Positions 1 through 9,190 are shown, counted from the stretch's first letter. The stretch is 54,970 nucleotides of DNA from Mycobacterium sp. 1554424.7 (GCF_001665295.1 NZ_LZSE01000063.1:1-54970); one strand, 5' to 3'. Notes: generated from the letters alone by a model not told the origin. Made by a program: numbers and translations.

Positions 1-2344
1 TGGCGCTGATGTAGGCGGCCAGGTAGTCGCGCTTGAACCGGTTCATCGCGCTGATCAACTGGTACGACGCCGAATTATCGTTCTTGGCAATGTTTTTCGC
101 GACGATGTAGTACGGCGGCTGGTAGCTGCTGGCGGTGGGATTCGGGTCCAGCGGCACGTCCCAGAAGTCCGATGTGGAGAAGAACGTCACCGGGTCGTTG
201 ACGTGGTATTTGGCCAGCAGCATCCGCTGCACCTTGAACAGGTCCTCGGGGTAACGCAGATGCTCGGCGAGCTCGGGGGTGATGTCGCTCTTGGGTTTGA
301 CGGTGCCCGGGAACACCTGCATCCAAGCCTTGAGGACCGGGTCGGACTCGTCCTGCTGATACAGCGTGACGGTGCCGTCATAGGCGTCCACGGTGGCCTT
401 CACCGAGTTTCGGATGTAGGACACCTGCTTGTCGGGCGCCAGCCGGTTGAACGCCACCTCGGTCGAGTCGGCGGTCGCCGACTCCAGCGAGGTCAGCTCC
501 GAGTACGGGTAGTTGTCCAGCGTGGTGTAGCCGTCGATGATCCACACCAGTCGCTTGTTGACGATCGCCGGGTACACCGCGCTGTCGGTCGTCAGCCACG
601 GCGCCACCGCCTCGACCCGGCGCGCGGGGTCGCGGTTGAACAAGATCTTGCTGTTGGAGCCGATCACGTTGGAGAACAAGAAGTTTCGCTCGGCGAACTT
701 GGCGGCGAACACGCTGCGGGAGATCCAGCTGCCGATCGGCACTCCCCCGAGTCCGCTGTAGGTGTAGTTCTTGGTTTCGGCGCTGGTCTCGTAGTCGTAT
801 TCGCGGTCGTTGCCGTTCTTTCCGACGATCGCGTAGTCGGCGGCGGTGTTGGAGATGACGGGCCCGTAGTAGATGCGCGGCTGGTCCAGCGGCGCCGGCC
901 CGTCGGACACCACGCTGCCGTTGGCGCCGACGACGTTGACCAGGAATTCGGGGTAGCCGCCGTTTTGGTTGGGGTCGTTGGCGATTCCGCGCACCGTGTT
1001 GGCGGGCGACGCGATGAACCCGTTGCCGTGGGTGTAGACGCTGTGCCGGTTGATCCAGTCGCGCTGGTTGTCGATCAGCCTGTCCGGGTTGAGCTCGCGG
1101 GCCGCGACGACGTAGTCGCGCAACGCCCCGTTGCGGTCGAGGTAGCGGTCGATGGACAGCTGGTCGGGGAAGAAGTAGAAGTTCTTGCCCTGCTGGAACT
1201 GGGTGAACGCCGGGCTGACGATGGTGGGGTCGAGCAGCCGGATGTTCGAGGTGGTCGCGCGGTCGGCCGCGACCTGCTGGGCGGTGGCCTGCCCGTCGCC
1301 GGTGTAGTTGCGGTAGCTCACCTGCTCGGACGTCAGACCGTAGGCCTGCCGCGTCGCGGTGATGCTGCGGCTGATGTATTCGCTTTCCTTTTGCGCGGCG
1401 TTGGGCCGCACGCTGATCTGCTCGACGATCAGCGGCCATCCGGCCCCCACGATCAACGACGACAGCAGCAGCAACACCAGGCCGATGGCAGGAATCCGCA
1501 AGTCGCGCAGGACGATCGCGGAGAACACCGCGGCCGCACAGATCAGGGCGATCGCCATCAGGATCAGCTTGGCCGGCAGCACCGCGTTGATGTCGGTGTA
1601 ACCGGCACCGGTGAACGGCTTGCCGCCGCGGGTGTGCGACAGCAGCTCGTAGCGGTCCAACCAATAGGCGACGGCCTTGAGCAGCACCAGCACGCCGACC
1701 AGGCTCACCAACTGGATGCGCGCCGAGCGGCTCAGCGCCCCGGTGCGCCCGGACAGCCGGATGCCCCCAAAGATGTAGTGCGCCAAGAGGTTCGCGATGA
1801 AGGCCAGGAACACCGCGACGAACATGTAGGACAGCAGCAGCCGGTAGAACGGCAGCTCGAACGCGTAGAACCCGAGGTCCTTGCCGAACTGGGGATCCCT
1901 GATGCCGAAGGTTCCGCCGTGCAGGAAGAGCTGGATGCGCACCCAATAGCTCTGCGCGATGATGCCCGCCAACAGGCCGACGGCCGCCGGGATCCCGATG
2001 CCCACGAGTCGCAAGCGCGAGACGACGACGGCGCGGTAGCGCGCCACGGGATCGTTGGTGTTGCTGGGCACGAACACGGGGCGGGCACGGTAGGCCAGCG
2101 CGAGCCCGGCGAACACGATGCCGCCCACCAGCAGACCCGCGACCAGGAACACGACGATCCGGGTGACCAGCACCGTGGTGAACACCGAGCGGTAGCCCAG
2201 CTCACCGAACCACAGCCAGTCGACGTAGGCGTCGATCAGCCGCGGACCGGCCAACAGCAAAACGATCACACCCAGTGCGATCAGGATCAGAATCCGGCTG
2301 CGCCGAGTCAGCTTCGGCATCCTTGCGGTGGGCCGCATCCCCAC
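1..2344 (-). CDS. UPF0182 family membrane protein, C-terminus beyond the left edge
   Basis: Homologue of H37Rv Rv3193c (about 990 residues, from memory); about 781 codons are present and the frame is still open at base 1. The N-terminal third has about seven hydrophobic segments, followed by a large, probably extracytoplasmic domain with conserved-looking stretches such as [12 protein letters not shown] and [16 protein letters not shown] place the start at GTG 2344 because GGGAG lies 8 bases upstream; ATG 2338 is two codons further in. The family has no settled biochemical function. It is divergent from the small gene at 2498. Confidence 0.93.
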   Translation of the reverse strand, partial: MGMRPTARMPKLTRRSRILILIALGVIVLLLAGPRLIDAYVDWLWFGELGYRSVFTTVLVTRIVVFLVAGLLVGGIVFAGLALAYRARPVFVPSNTNDPVARYRAVVVSRLRLVGIGIPAAVGLLAGIIAQSYWVRIQLFLHGGTFGIRDPQFGKDLGFYAFELPFYRLLLSYMFVAVFLAFIANLLAHYIFGGIRLSGRTGALSRSARIQLVSLVGVLVLLKAVAYWLDRYELLSHTRGGKPFTGAGYTDINAVLPAKLILMAIALICAAAVFSAIVLRDLRIPAIGLVLLLLSSLIVGAGWPLIVEQISVRPNAAQKESEYISRSITATRQAYGLTSEQVSYRNYTGDGQATAQQVAADRATTSNIRLLDPTIVSPAFTQFQQGKNFYFFPDQLSIDRYLDRNGALRDYVVAARELNPDRLIDNQRDWINRHSVYTHGNGFIASPANTVRGIANDPNQNGGYPEFLVNVVGANGSVVSDGPAPLDQPRIYYGPVISNTAADYAIVGKNGNDREYDYETSAETKNYTYSGLGGVPIGSWISRSVFAAKFAERNFLFSNVIGSNSKILFNRDPARRVEAVAPWLTTDSAVYPAIVNKRLVWIIDGYTTLDNYPYSELTSLESATADSTEVAFNRLAPDKQVSYIRNSVKATVDAYDGTVTLYQQDESDPVLKAWMQVFPGTVKPKSDITPELAEHLRYPEDLFKVQRMLLAKYHVNDPVTFFSTSDFWDVPLDPNPTASSYQPPYYIVAKNIAKNDNSASYQLISAMNRFKRDYLAAYISA

Positions 2345-2497
2345 TGGCTACGCTCCCTGATCTTGCTGGCCGGTTGCTAGAGATTTTCTAGAACGCCACA
2401 ACTCTACGCATTACCGCACGCCGGGCGCGGCGCCGCTGTGTTCTGCTTGGGAGATGGCGATCTCGAGCGAAGTCACTGATCAGACCGGACACGGCGG

Positions 2498-2977
2498 TTG
2501 AGCACCGGCCCGGCCGTCGCCAAGGCGGTGTGGACCGCCACCGACTTCGAGCAGATGAGCTGGCACGACTGTGCCGTGCACGCCGTCGCGGTCGAGCCCG
2601 CGCCGCCCAATCCCGGCCGGCTGCTCGTCGACCTCGATTACATCGTCGAATGGGTTTGCCCGGAACCGCCGGCGAACGCCTTCAGCTTCGCGATCTGCCC
2701 CGCCACCCTCGTCTTCGACGAGGCGTGGGACCTCGTCGGCGACATCAACCTGCGGGGGTTCAGCTTCGAGCTGTCGCTGGAAACGCTGGGACGGTCCGAC
2801 CCCGACGAACACGGCGCATGCGAGTGGACCCTCGCGGGCCACGAGTTCACCCTCGCGCTGCGCGCCCCCGGTTTCAGCCAATACCTGCGCCGCGCGCCCA
2901 TTCGCAGCCCGCAGCAGCGGCTGTCCGTTTCGGAAAGGGGCGGGCTGAGCTTCGACCGGCTGGGCTACTTCGGCTAG
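2498..2977 (+). CDS. Conserved hypothetical protein, 159 residues
   Basis: I do not recognise a named family. The protein is acidic, soluble in appearance and has no signal peptide or membrane segment. Its N-terminal part carries a WHDCAVHAV stretch followed by a beta-rich LLVDLDYIVEW segment. The longest start is TTG 2498; GTG 2528 or ATG 2555 (just before the WHDC stretch) are alternatives, and no ribosome binding site decides. I do not recall a gene here in H37Rv. Its stop shares a palindromic CTAG with the stop of the convergent protease gene. Confidence 0.7.
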   Translation: MSTGPAVAKAVWTATDFEQMSWHDCAVHAVAVEPAPPNPGRLLVDLDYIVEWVCPEPPANAFSFAICPATLVFDEAWDLVGDINLRGFSFELSLETLGRSDPDEHGACEWTLAGHEFTLALRAPGFSQYLRRAPIRSPQQRLSVSERGGLSFDRLGYFG

Positions 2978-3996
2978 CAGCTGGGCGTCGGACCGCCCGA
3001 CTTGATCGCGTGCAGCGCGTCCACCGCCTGGGCGAGGGTCTCGACCTTGACCAGGCGCAGCCCGGACGGATTGTCCGAGGTCGCCTCGTAGCAGTTCTTC
3101 GCCGGCACCAGGAACACCGTGGCGCCGGCCGAGTGGGCGGCGGCCATCTTGTGGGTGATGCCGCCGATCTGGCCGACCTTGCCGTCGACGGAGATGGTGC
3201 CGGTTCCCGCGATGAACGTCGTCCCGGCCAGGTCACCGGTGGTGAGCTTGTCGACGACCGCCAGGCTGAACATCAGACCCGCGGAGGGCCCGCCCACGTT
3301 GGCGAGGTTGAAGTCGACGACGAACGGCGCCCAGGGCGCATCGAGGACCGCCACGCCCATGAAGCCGTAGTCGCGATCCTTGTTGGTGCCCAACGTAATT
3401 TGGGCGACTCCGGCGGGTTCGTTTTTGCGGCGATAGTCGATCGTCACCACCTGGCCCGGTTTGGTGCTCTTGAGGAATCCCGTGAACTGCTCGACGGTCG
3501 TCACCGGCGTGCCGTTGACCGCGTCGATCGCATCACCGGACTTGAGCTTGCCCGCCGACGGACCGGGGTCGGTGACCGTCGCGACGGTGACCGCGTCCGC
3601 GTACTTCAGGAATCCCAACGCGGCGTAGGCGGCGCTGTCCTCGGAGTTCTTGAAGTCCGCGTTGTTGGCCTTGTCGACGTCCTCGCGCGATTTGCCCGGC
3701 GGGTAGACGAGATCGCGCGGGATCAGTTGTTCCTGTCCCGAGAGCCACAGGGTGAGCGCCTCGCCGAGGCTCAGGTCGTCGCGCTGGGACACCGTCGTCA
3801 TGTTGAGGTGGCCCGTCGTCGGGTGGGTCTGGGTGCCTTCGATGGCGACCACCTGCTTGCCGTCGACCTCACCGAGCGTGTCGAACGTCGGGCCCGGACC
3901 CAGGGACACAAACGGCACCGTCACCACCGCGAGCAGCACGCCGAAGGCCACGATCGGCACCAGCGCGACGAGCAACGTGAGAATCCGCCTGTTCAC
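2974..3996 (-). CDS. PDZ-domain membrane-anchored Lon-type serine protease (YlbL-like)
   Basis: Matches Rv3194c in length (340 residues) and order. One N-terminal membrane segment (residues about 7-30) anchors a secreted part. A PDZ domain follows around residues 130-205 (DAIDAVNGTPVTTVEQF). The C-terminal half is a Lon-type proteolytic domain: GGPSAGLMFSLAVVD supplies the catalytic serine and the region around GGITHKMAAA the expected lysine. This is the YlbL family, which degrades or senses envelope proteins; the substrate here is unknown. It is divergent from the DUF2342 gene at 4091. Confidence 0.93.
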   Translation of the reverse strand: MNRRILTLLVALVPIVAFGVLLAVVTVPFVSLGPGPTFDTLGEVDGKQVVAIEGTQTHPTTGHLNMTTVSQRDDLSLGEALTLWLSGQEQLIPRDLVYPPGKSREDVDKANNADFKNSEDSAAYAALGFLKYADAVTVATVTDPGPSAGKLKSGDAIDAVNGTPVTTVEQFTGFLKSTKPGQVVTIDYRRKNEPAGVAQITLGTNKDRDYGFMGVAVLDAPWAPFVVDFNLANVGGPSAGLMFSLAVVDKLTTGDLAGTTFIAGTGTISVDGKVGQIGGITHKMAAAHSAGATVFLVPAKNCYEATSDNPSGLRLVKVETLAQAVDALHAIKSGGPTPSC

Positions 3997-4090
3997 GCCG
4001 CTACCCTATCGGGCCCTGCTCAGGCTCGTTCAGCTACGAGCGTGACCACAGATGGCGCGCCCGGTCCCGCCGGTGAGTACCGTTGACGTT

Positions 4091-5431
4091 ATGCCTGACC
4101 TGCCTTTCGGCTTCTCCTCCGGCGACGACCCGGAGCGCGAGAAGAAAGACCCCGACTCCGGATCGGGGGGTTCCGACCCGCTGGGCGCCTTCGGCATGGG
4201 CGGCGAGTTCGGCATGGGCGACCTGGGGCAGATCTTCACCCAGCTGGGCCAGATGTTTTCCAGCGCGGGCACCGTCATGGCCGGCGGCAAGGCGTCGGGC
4301 CCGGTGAACTACGAACTGGCGCGCCGGGTCGCGTCGAACTCGATCGGGTTCGTCGCTCCCATCCCCGCCTCCACGAACAATGCGATCGCCGACGCGGTCC
4401 ACCTCGCCGAAACCTGGCTGGACGGCGCGACCGCGCTGCCGGCGGGCACGTCCAAGGCGGTGGGCTGGAGCCCCGGCGGCTGGGTCGATCACACGCTGGA
4501 GACCTGGAAGCGGCTCTGCGATCCGATGGCCGAGCAGATCGCGACGGTGTGGGCGTCCTCGTTGCCCGAGGAGGCCAAGAGCATGGCCGGACCGCTCATG
4601 GCGATGATGTCGCAGATGGGCGGCATGGCGTTCGGCTCACAGCTCGGCCAGGCGCTGGGCCGGCTGTCCCGCGAGGTGCTGACGTCGACCGACATCGGAC
4701 TTCCGCTGGGCCCCAAGGGGGTCGCCGCGCTGCTCCCGGATGCCGTCGACGCCTTCGCCTCCGGACTCGAGCAGCCGCGCAGCGAGATCCTGACGTTCCT
4801 GGCCGCCCGCGAGGCCGCGCACCACCGGCTCTTCAGCCACGTGCCCTGGCTGTCCGGCCAGTTGCTGGGCGCGGTCGAGTCGTACGCCAGCGGCATGAAG
4901 ATCGACATGTCCGGGATCGAGGAGCTGGCACGGGACTTCAACCCGGCGTCGCTGTCCGATCCGGCCGCCATCGAGAACCTGCTCGGCCAGGGGGTCTTCG
5001 AACCGAAGGCGACGCCGGCGCAGCAGCAGGCGCTGGAGCGGCTCGAGACGCTGCTGGCGCTGATCGACGGCTGGGTGCAGGTGGTGGTCACCGCGGCCCT
5101 GGGCGATCGGATTCCGGGCACGGCCGCGCTCAGCGAGACGCTGCGCCGCCGCCGGGCCAGCGGCGGGCCGGCCGAGCAGACGTTCGCGACGCTGGTCGGC
5201 CTCGAGCTGCGGCCGCGCAAGCTGCGCGAGGCCGCCGCCCTGTGGCAGCGGCTGACGGAGGCCGCCGGGGCCGACGCGCGCGACGCCGTCTGGCAACACC
5301 CGGACCTGCTGCCCGGCGCCGAGGACCTCGACGAGCCGGCCGGCTTCATCGACCGCGTCATCGGCGGGGACACCAGCGGCATCGACGAGGCCATCGCCAA
5401 GCTCGAGGACCCCGACTCCAACGACGGCTGA
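4091..5431 (+). CDS. DUF2342 zinc-dependent metalloprotease-like protein
   Basis: Homologue of Rv3195, 446 residues from ATG 4091; the frame is open upstream to 4052, but MPDLPFGFSSGDDPERE is the family's usual N-terminus. The first 60 residues are charged and then rich in Gly and Met. The core is helical, with an REAAHHRLF segment that stands where the family has its presumed zinc ligands. The family (TIGR03624/DUF2342 type) is named a zinc-dependent metalloprotease or a putative hydrolase; activity is not established. It is followed after 75 bases by a lipoprotein gene in the same direction. Confidence 0.9.
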   Translation: MPDLPFGFSSGDDPEREKKDPDSGSGGSDPLGAFGMGGEFGMGDLGQIFTQLGQMFSSAGTVMAGGKASGPVNYELARRVASNSIGFVAPIPASTNNAIADAVHLAETWLDGATALPAGTSKAVGWSPGGWVDHTLETWKRLCDPMAEQIATVWASSLPEEAKSMAGPLMAMMSQMGGMAFGSQLGQALGRLSREVLTSTDIGLPLGPKGVAALLPDAVDAFASGLEQPRSEILTFLAAREAAHHRLFSHVPWLSGQLLGAVESYASGMKIDMSGIEELARDFNPASLSDPAAIENLLGQGVFEPKATPAQQQALERLETLLALIDGWVQVVVTAALGDRIPGTAALSETLRRRRASGGPAEQTFATLVGLELRPRKLREAAALWQRLTEAAGADARDAVWQHPDLLPGAEDLDEPAGFIDRVIGGDTSGIDEAIAKLEDPDSNDG

Positions 5432-5506
5432 TCAGCTCGCGCCCGTTTGCTGGCGGTGCTACGTTGCACACCAGTCGAACGTCGGGCCGACCCTTTGCGA
5501 GCGAAC

Positions 5507-6232
5507 ATGGTCAGGATTGCCACCGCGGCGCGCACCGCCCTGGCGGGCGCTGCCATTGGTGTGGCCAGCGTTTGCCTGGTGTCGGCGTGCGGCCCGGCGG
5601 CCCCGTCGATGCGTGCGGCGACACCGTCAGCTACCAGCACGACCGCGACGGCGCGAACGACCGCCGACGGCGTGTACGGCGACCCGGATGCGGCGGCCAA
5701 GTATTGGGTGCAGCAGTCGCTGGAGGACACCTGCGGGCTGGCGTCGGTGGCCGACGTGGTCGGTGAGGTCACCGGCAACGCCCCGACCGAGACGCAGATC
5801 ATCAAGCTGGCCCAGAACACACCCTCGGTGATCCGCGACGGCCCGATCTACCTTCCCACCGGCGACCCGGGCCACGAGACGGAGAAGGGCGGCATCGACA
5901 TGGCCGACACCGTCGTGCTGCTCGAGCATTACGGCATCAAATCGAAGATGATCTACGACACAGAACCCGACAAGACCGGGCTGCCGGCGCTGGAGCAGTA
6001 CCTCGGCGCCGGCCGCAAGGTGATCGCGTGGGTCAACGGCGGAACCATCCTGGACAGCGACGACCAGCGCAGCGCGCCCGACCACTTGCTCGTCGTCACC
6101 GGGATCGACACCAACAACGAAACGGTGCACCTCAACGACCCCTACGCCGATCACGCCAATACGAAGGTAAGCATCAAACGATTCATGACCGCCTGGAAGG
6201 TCGGGCAGAAGTCGATCGTCGTCACCGGGTGA
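5507..6232 (+). CDS. C39-family peptidase-like lipoprotein
   Basis: From ATG 5507 the 241-residue product has a lipoprotein signal peptide with lipobox LVSAC (lipidated Cys28), then a Thr/Ala-rich linker to about residue 55. The remainder looks like a papain-fold peptidase_C39-type domain: LEDTCGLASVADVV holds the probable nucleophile Cys76 and APDHLLVVTGID the probable catalytic His, followed by HLNDPYAD with the usual Asp. It would sit on the outer face of the membrane. A start at 5447 is possible but adds residues ahead of the signal peptide. I do not recall a counterpart at this place in H37Rv. The substrate is unknown. Confidence 0.82.
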   Translation: MVRIATAARTALAGAAIGVASVCLVSACGPAAPSMRAATPSATSTTATARTTADGVYGDPDAAAKYWVQQSLEDTCGLASVADVVGEVTGNAPTETQIIKLAQNTPSVIRDGPIYLPTGDPGHETEKGGIDMADTVVLLEHYGIKSKMIYDTEPDKTGLPALEQYLGAGRKVIAWVNGGTILDSDDQRSAPDHLLVVTGIDTNNETVHLNDPYADHANTKVSIKRFMTAWKVGQKSIVVTG

Positions 6233-6289
6233 CGGTGCTGTGGATAGCCGAGCGCGGCGCCCGCCGCCGGCCTGGCACAGTCACGATCC

Positions 6290-7150
6290 ATGTCGGCCGG
6301 CGCGCTTTCGCTTTATGCACTGGACCCGGCGATGCCGGTGCTGTTGCGGCCCGACGGCGCCGTGCAGGTCGGCTGGGATCCGCGCCGCGCCGTGCTGGTC
6401 CGTCCGCCGAGCGGCCTCGGCGCCGCCGACCTGGCCACGCTGCTGCGGTCCATGCGGTCACCCACGCCGATATCCGAGCTGCGCCGCCAGGCCGTCGACC
6501 GCGGGCTGCGGGACGGTGACGGCCTGACCCACCTGGTCGCGCAGCTGGTGGGGGCGGGCGTCGCGAGCGAATGCCCGCGGCCCCGGGGCCGGGCGGCGTC
6601 GATCCGCATCCACGGCCGCGGGCCGCTGTCCGAGCTGCTGGTGGAATCGCTGCGCTGCTCGGGGGCCCGCGTCGGGCACAGCAGCCAGCCGCACGCCGCC
6701 GTGTCCCCCGACGCCGTCGACCTGGTGGTCCTGTCGGACTACCTCGTCGCCGACCCGCGCATGGTGCGCGACCTGCACGCCCGCGGCGTCCCACACCTCC
6801 CCGTCCGCGTCCGCGACGGCACCGGCCTGGTGGGCCCGCTCGTCATCCCCGGCGTGACCAGCTGCCTGGGATGTGCCGACCTGCATCGCAGCGACCGCGA
6901 CGCCGCGTGGCCGGCCATCGCCGCCCAGCTGCGCGACACCGTCGGCGTGGCCGACCGGGCCACCCTGCTCGCGACCGCGGCCCTGGCCCTAAGCCAGGTG
7001 AACCGGGTCATCGCGGCGGTGCGCGGGCAGGAGGCGGTGCCCGACCCCGCGCCGCCGCAGGCGCTGAACGCCACGCTGGAGTTCGACTTGGGCGCCGGCT
7101 CGATCGTCGCGCGCCGCTGGGCCAAGCACCCGCTGTGCTCGTGTGGCTAG
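6290..7150 (+). CDS. ThiF/cyclodehydratase-like protein
   Basis: Homologue of Rv3196, 286 residues. The middle has the region PVRVRDGTGLVGPLVIPG followed by TSCLGCADLHRSDRDAAWP, typical of the N-terminal (E1/ThiF-like) part of azol(in)e cyclodehydratases of the TOMM type; the CxxC plus the C-terminal LCSCG could bind zinc. The N-terminal 75 residues look like a small winged-helix or peptide-clasp region. There is no obvious ATP-grasp/YcaO partner or precursor peptide nearby, so a role in peptide modification is only a possibility. It starts 57 bases after the C39-like lipoprotein gene, in the same direction. Confidence 0.85.
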   Translation: MSAGALSLYALDPAMPVLLRPDGAVQVGWDPRRAVLVRPPSGLGAADLATLLRSMRSPTPISELRRQAVDRGLRDGDGLTHLVAQLVGAGVASECPRPRGRAASIRIHGRGPLSELLVESLRCSGARVGHSSQPHAAVSPDAVDLVVLSDYLVADPRMVRDLHARGVPHLPVRVRDGTGLVGPLVIPGVTSCLGCADLHRSDRDAAWPAIAAQLRDTVGVADRATLLATAALALSQVNRVIAAVRGQEAVPDPAPPQALNATLEFDLGAGSIVARRWAKHPLCSCG

Positions 7151-7212
7151 CCCAGCGAACCTATGGTCCGGATCACGGGTGCCGCGCGCCGACCGTCGTG
7201 GATGATGGAGAC

Positions 7213-8541
7213 GTGGCAGACATCAAACGCGGCCGCGCTGCGCGCAACGCGAAGCTGGCCAGCATCCCCGTCGGCTTCGCCGGCCGGGCTGCCCTCGGCT
7301 TCGGCAAGCGGCTGACGGGCAAGTCCAAGGACGAAGTCCAGGCGGAGATGTTGGAGAAGGCCGCCAACCAATTGTTCACCGTGCTGGGTGAGCTCAAGGG
7401 CGGGGCGATGAAGGTCGGCCAGGCCCTGTCGGTGATGGAGGCCGCCATCCCCGAGGAGTACGGCGAGCCCTACCGCGAAGCGCTGACCAAGCTGCAGAAG
7501 GACGCCCCGCCGCTGCCCGCCGCCAAGGTGCACCGCGTGCTGGACGCCCAGCTGGGGACCAAATGGCGGGACCGGTTCAGCTCGTTCGACGACACCCCGA
7601 TCGCCTCGGCCAGCATCGGCCAGGTGCACAGAGCGGTGTGGTCCGACGGCCGTGATGTCGCGGTCAAGATCCAGTACCCGGGCGCCGACGAGGCGCTGCG
7701 CGCCGACCTGAAGACCATGCAGCGGATGGTCAGTGTCGTCAAACAGCTTTCGCCGGGCGCGGACGTCCAGGGCGTGGTCGACGAACTGATCGAGCGCACC
7801 GAGATGGAACTCGACTACCGGCTGGAGGCCGACAACCAGCGCAAGTTCGCCAAGGCGTATCAGGACAGCCCGCACTTCCTGGTGCCGCACGTCGTGGCCA
7901 GCGCGCCGAAGGTGGTGGTCCAGGAGTGGATCGAGGGGATCCACATGGCGGAGATCATCCGCAACGGGACCCGCGAGCAGCGCGACCTGATCGGCACCCG
8001 ACTGCTCGAGCTCACCTTCGACGCGCCGCGTCGGCTGGGGCTGCTGCACGGCGACGCCCACCCCGGCAATTTCATGCTGATGCCCGACGACCGGATGGGC
8101 GTCATCGACTTCGGTGCCGTCGCCCCCCTACCGGGTGGCTTTCCCATCGAGCTCGGCATGACGATCCGCCTGGCACGCGACAAGAACTACGACCTGCTGT
8201 TGCCGACGATGGAGAAGGTCGGTTTCATCCAGAAGGGCCAGCAGGTGTCGGTCCGCGACATCGACGAGATGCTGCGCCAGTACGTCGAGCCCATCGAGGT
8301 CGACGTCTTCCACTACACCCGCAAGTGGCTGCAGAGGATGACGCTGGTTCAGATGGACCGGTCCGTCTCCCAGATCAAGACGGCCCGGCAGATGGACCTG
8401 CCGCCCAAGCTCGCGATACCGATGCGCGTCATCGCGTCGGTCGCCGCGATCCTGTGCCAGCTGGACGCGCACGTGCCGATCAAGGCGCTGTCGGAGGAAC
8501 TGATCCCCGGTTTCGCCGAGCCCGACACCGCCGTCGTCTAG
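7213..8541 (+). CDS. ABC1/UbiB-family atypical kinase
   Basis: Homologue of Rv3197, 442 residues from GTG 7213 (MADIKRGRAARNAKL); an in-frame GTG at 7198 is an alternative. It shows the ABC1 signature: the KxGQ motif (MKVGQALSVMEA), the alanine-rich loop replacing a P-loop (IASASIGQVHRA), VAVKIQYPG with the ATP lysine, GLLHGDAHPGNFML as catalytic loop and VIDFGAVAP as the DFG equivalent. Members bind ATP and act in isoprenoid-quinone or lipid homeostasis; the mycobacterial substrate is unclear. It converges on whiB7, whose stop is 14 bases away. Confidence 0.95.
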   Translation: MADIKRGRAARNAKLASIPVGFAGRAALGFGKRLTGKSKDEVQAEMLEKAANQLFTVLGELKGGAMKVGQALSVMEAAIPEEYGEPYREALTKLQKDAPPLPAAKVHRVLDAQLGTKWRDRFSSFDDTPIASASIGQVHRAVWSDGRDVAVKIQYPGADEALRADLKTMQRMVSVVKQLSPGADVQGVVDELIERTEMELDYRLEADNQRKFAKAYQDSPHFLVPHVVASAPKVVVQEWIEGIHMAEIIRNGTREQRDLIGTRLLELTFDAPRRLGLLHGDAHPGNFMLMPDDRMGVIDFGAVAPLPGGFPIELGMTIRLARDKNYDLLLPTMEKVGFIQKGQQVSVRDIDEMLRQYVEPIEVDVFHYTRKWLQRMTLVQMDRSVSQIKTARQMDLPPKLAIPMRVIASVAAILCQLDAHVPIKALSEELIPGFAEPDTAVV

Positions 8542-8555
8542 TTTTCTAGTTTTCC

Positions 8556-8825
8556 CTAGGCGGCGACGTCGTCTTTGCGGGGACGCCCACGCGGACGCTT
8601 GCGGTTCACGATCGACCCCCGCTCGAGGATCTCGCCGCCCCACACGCCCCAGGGCTCGGCGCGCTCCAGCGCCGCAGTCAGGCACTGGCGGCGCACCGGG
8701 CAGCCCGCACACAAGGTCTTGGCGCGCTCGAGGTCGGCGGGGGCCTCGGCGAACCACAGGTCGGGATCGTCGACATGACAAGGCAATTCCGGCAGCCTCG
8801 GTCTTCCGACTGGCAGTGCCGACAT
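8556..8825 (-). CDS. whiB7: WhiB7 iron-sulfur transcriptional regulator of intrinsic drug resistance
   Basis: An 89-residue Wbl protein. Cys16, Cys39, Cys42 and Cys48 are the [4Fe-4S] ligands, WGVWGGE is the beta-turn that contacts SigA, and the C-terminal KRPRGRPRK is the AT-hook that marks WhiB7 among Wbl proteins. WhiB7 activates resistance genes (efflux, methylases, drug-modifying enzymes) after ribosome-targeting antibiotics and other stresses. I chose the ATG at 8825 as in the H37Rv protein; the frame is open up to 8939, but that upstream part contains the leader hairpin. It lies at the end of an approximately 320-base leader described separately. Confidence 0.97.
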   Translation of the reverse strand: MSALPVGRPRLPELPCHVDDPDLWFAEAPADLERAKTLCAGCPVRRQCLTAALERAEPWGVWGGEILERGSIVNRKRPRGRPRKDDVAA

Positions 8826-8903
8826 GTCCTGTTCACCTGCTTCCTGGTCGGGGGATGTCCTTGGTTGTGATCCGGACCAGGTTGGGAGGCTCCCAAACGA
8901 CTG

Positions 8904-8938
8904 TGGCCACGGATCCTTTGACTTCGGGTCCGTGGCCA
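8904..8938 (-). terminator. Hairpin in the whiB7 leader, probable attenuator
   Basis: Two 13-base arms starting TGGCCACGGA pair with one internal mismatch around a 9-base loop. In the whiB7 transcript it lies 20 bases after the leader ORF stop and about 80 bases before the whiB7 start. A second, tight stem (TTGGGAG/CTCCCAA, 8882-8896) follows. Only a short T-run (CGTTTGG) comes after the first stem, so termination efficiency is uncertain. whiB7 leaders are known to act by ribosome-mediated attenuation. Confidence 0.65.
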
Positions 8939-8958
8939 TCTGGGCAAAACCGGGCTAG

Positions 8959-9111
8959 TTAGGTATGACCCCGATTCACGGACGCGTCGGTCGCGGCGGC
9001 GATACGGTGCTTGACCGCAGCCGCCGACACGGCGGCATGGGGCGCGGCCTTGGACCAGAGAGGAGCAGGCAGCGCGGCGGCCACGCGTACACCGAACGCG
9101 TTGGTGATCAT
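8959..9111 (-). CDS. Leader ORF (uORF) upstream of whiB7, 50 codons
   Basis: ATG 9111 is preceded by a full AGGAGG (9121-9126) with 9 bases of spacing, a far better ribosome binding site than most genes here have. The product begins MITNAFGVRVAAALPAP, is basic and Ala/Val-rich and resembles no protein family I know. It ends at TAA 8959, just before the leader hairpin. Position and signals fit the upstream ORF reported to sense slow translation and control read-through into whiB7. The peptide itself may matter less than its translation. Confidence 0.7.
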   Translation of the reverse strand: MITNAFGVRVAAALPAPLWSKAAPHAAVSAAAVKHRIAAATDASVNRGHT

Positions 9112-9150
9112 CGTGGCGACCCTCCTCTCAGCCAGCAGTGTGCGTGTTCG

Positions 9151-9190
9151 AGGGTAAATGGTACCGCCCGCCGCCCACAACCGATTTTCT
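9151..9190 (-). promoter_or_regulatory. whiB7 promoter with WhiB7-type AT-rich box
   Basis: Read on the minus strand: AGAAAATCGG, then -35 TTGTGG (9180-9175), an 18-base spacer and -10 TACCCT (9156-9151, TAnnnT). An AT-rich run just upstream of the -35 is the known WhiB7/AT-hook target, so autoregulation is expected. The transcript would start near 9144, about 20 bases before the leader ORF's ribosome binding site. Confidence 0.7.

Noticed and set aside
203-2380. 725-codon open frame on the plus strand
   Set aside because: It is antisense to the UPF0182 gene, has a composition of His, Gly, Arg and Val without domains, and is a GC-rich shadow frame.
2377-2391. CTAGA-N5-TCTAG inverted repeat near the UPF0182 start
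   Set aside because: Five-base arms in AT-rich sequence are weak evidence; no regulator is adjacent.
7198-7212. GTG 7198 as start of the ABC1 kinase
   Set aside because: It is in frame but the usual family N-terminus begins at MADIKRG; no binding site favours 7198.
8826-8939. N-terminal extension of WhiB7 to 8939
   Set aside because: The added 38 residues overlap the leader hairpin and are absent from WhiB7 as I know it.
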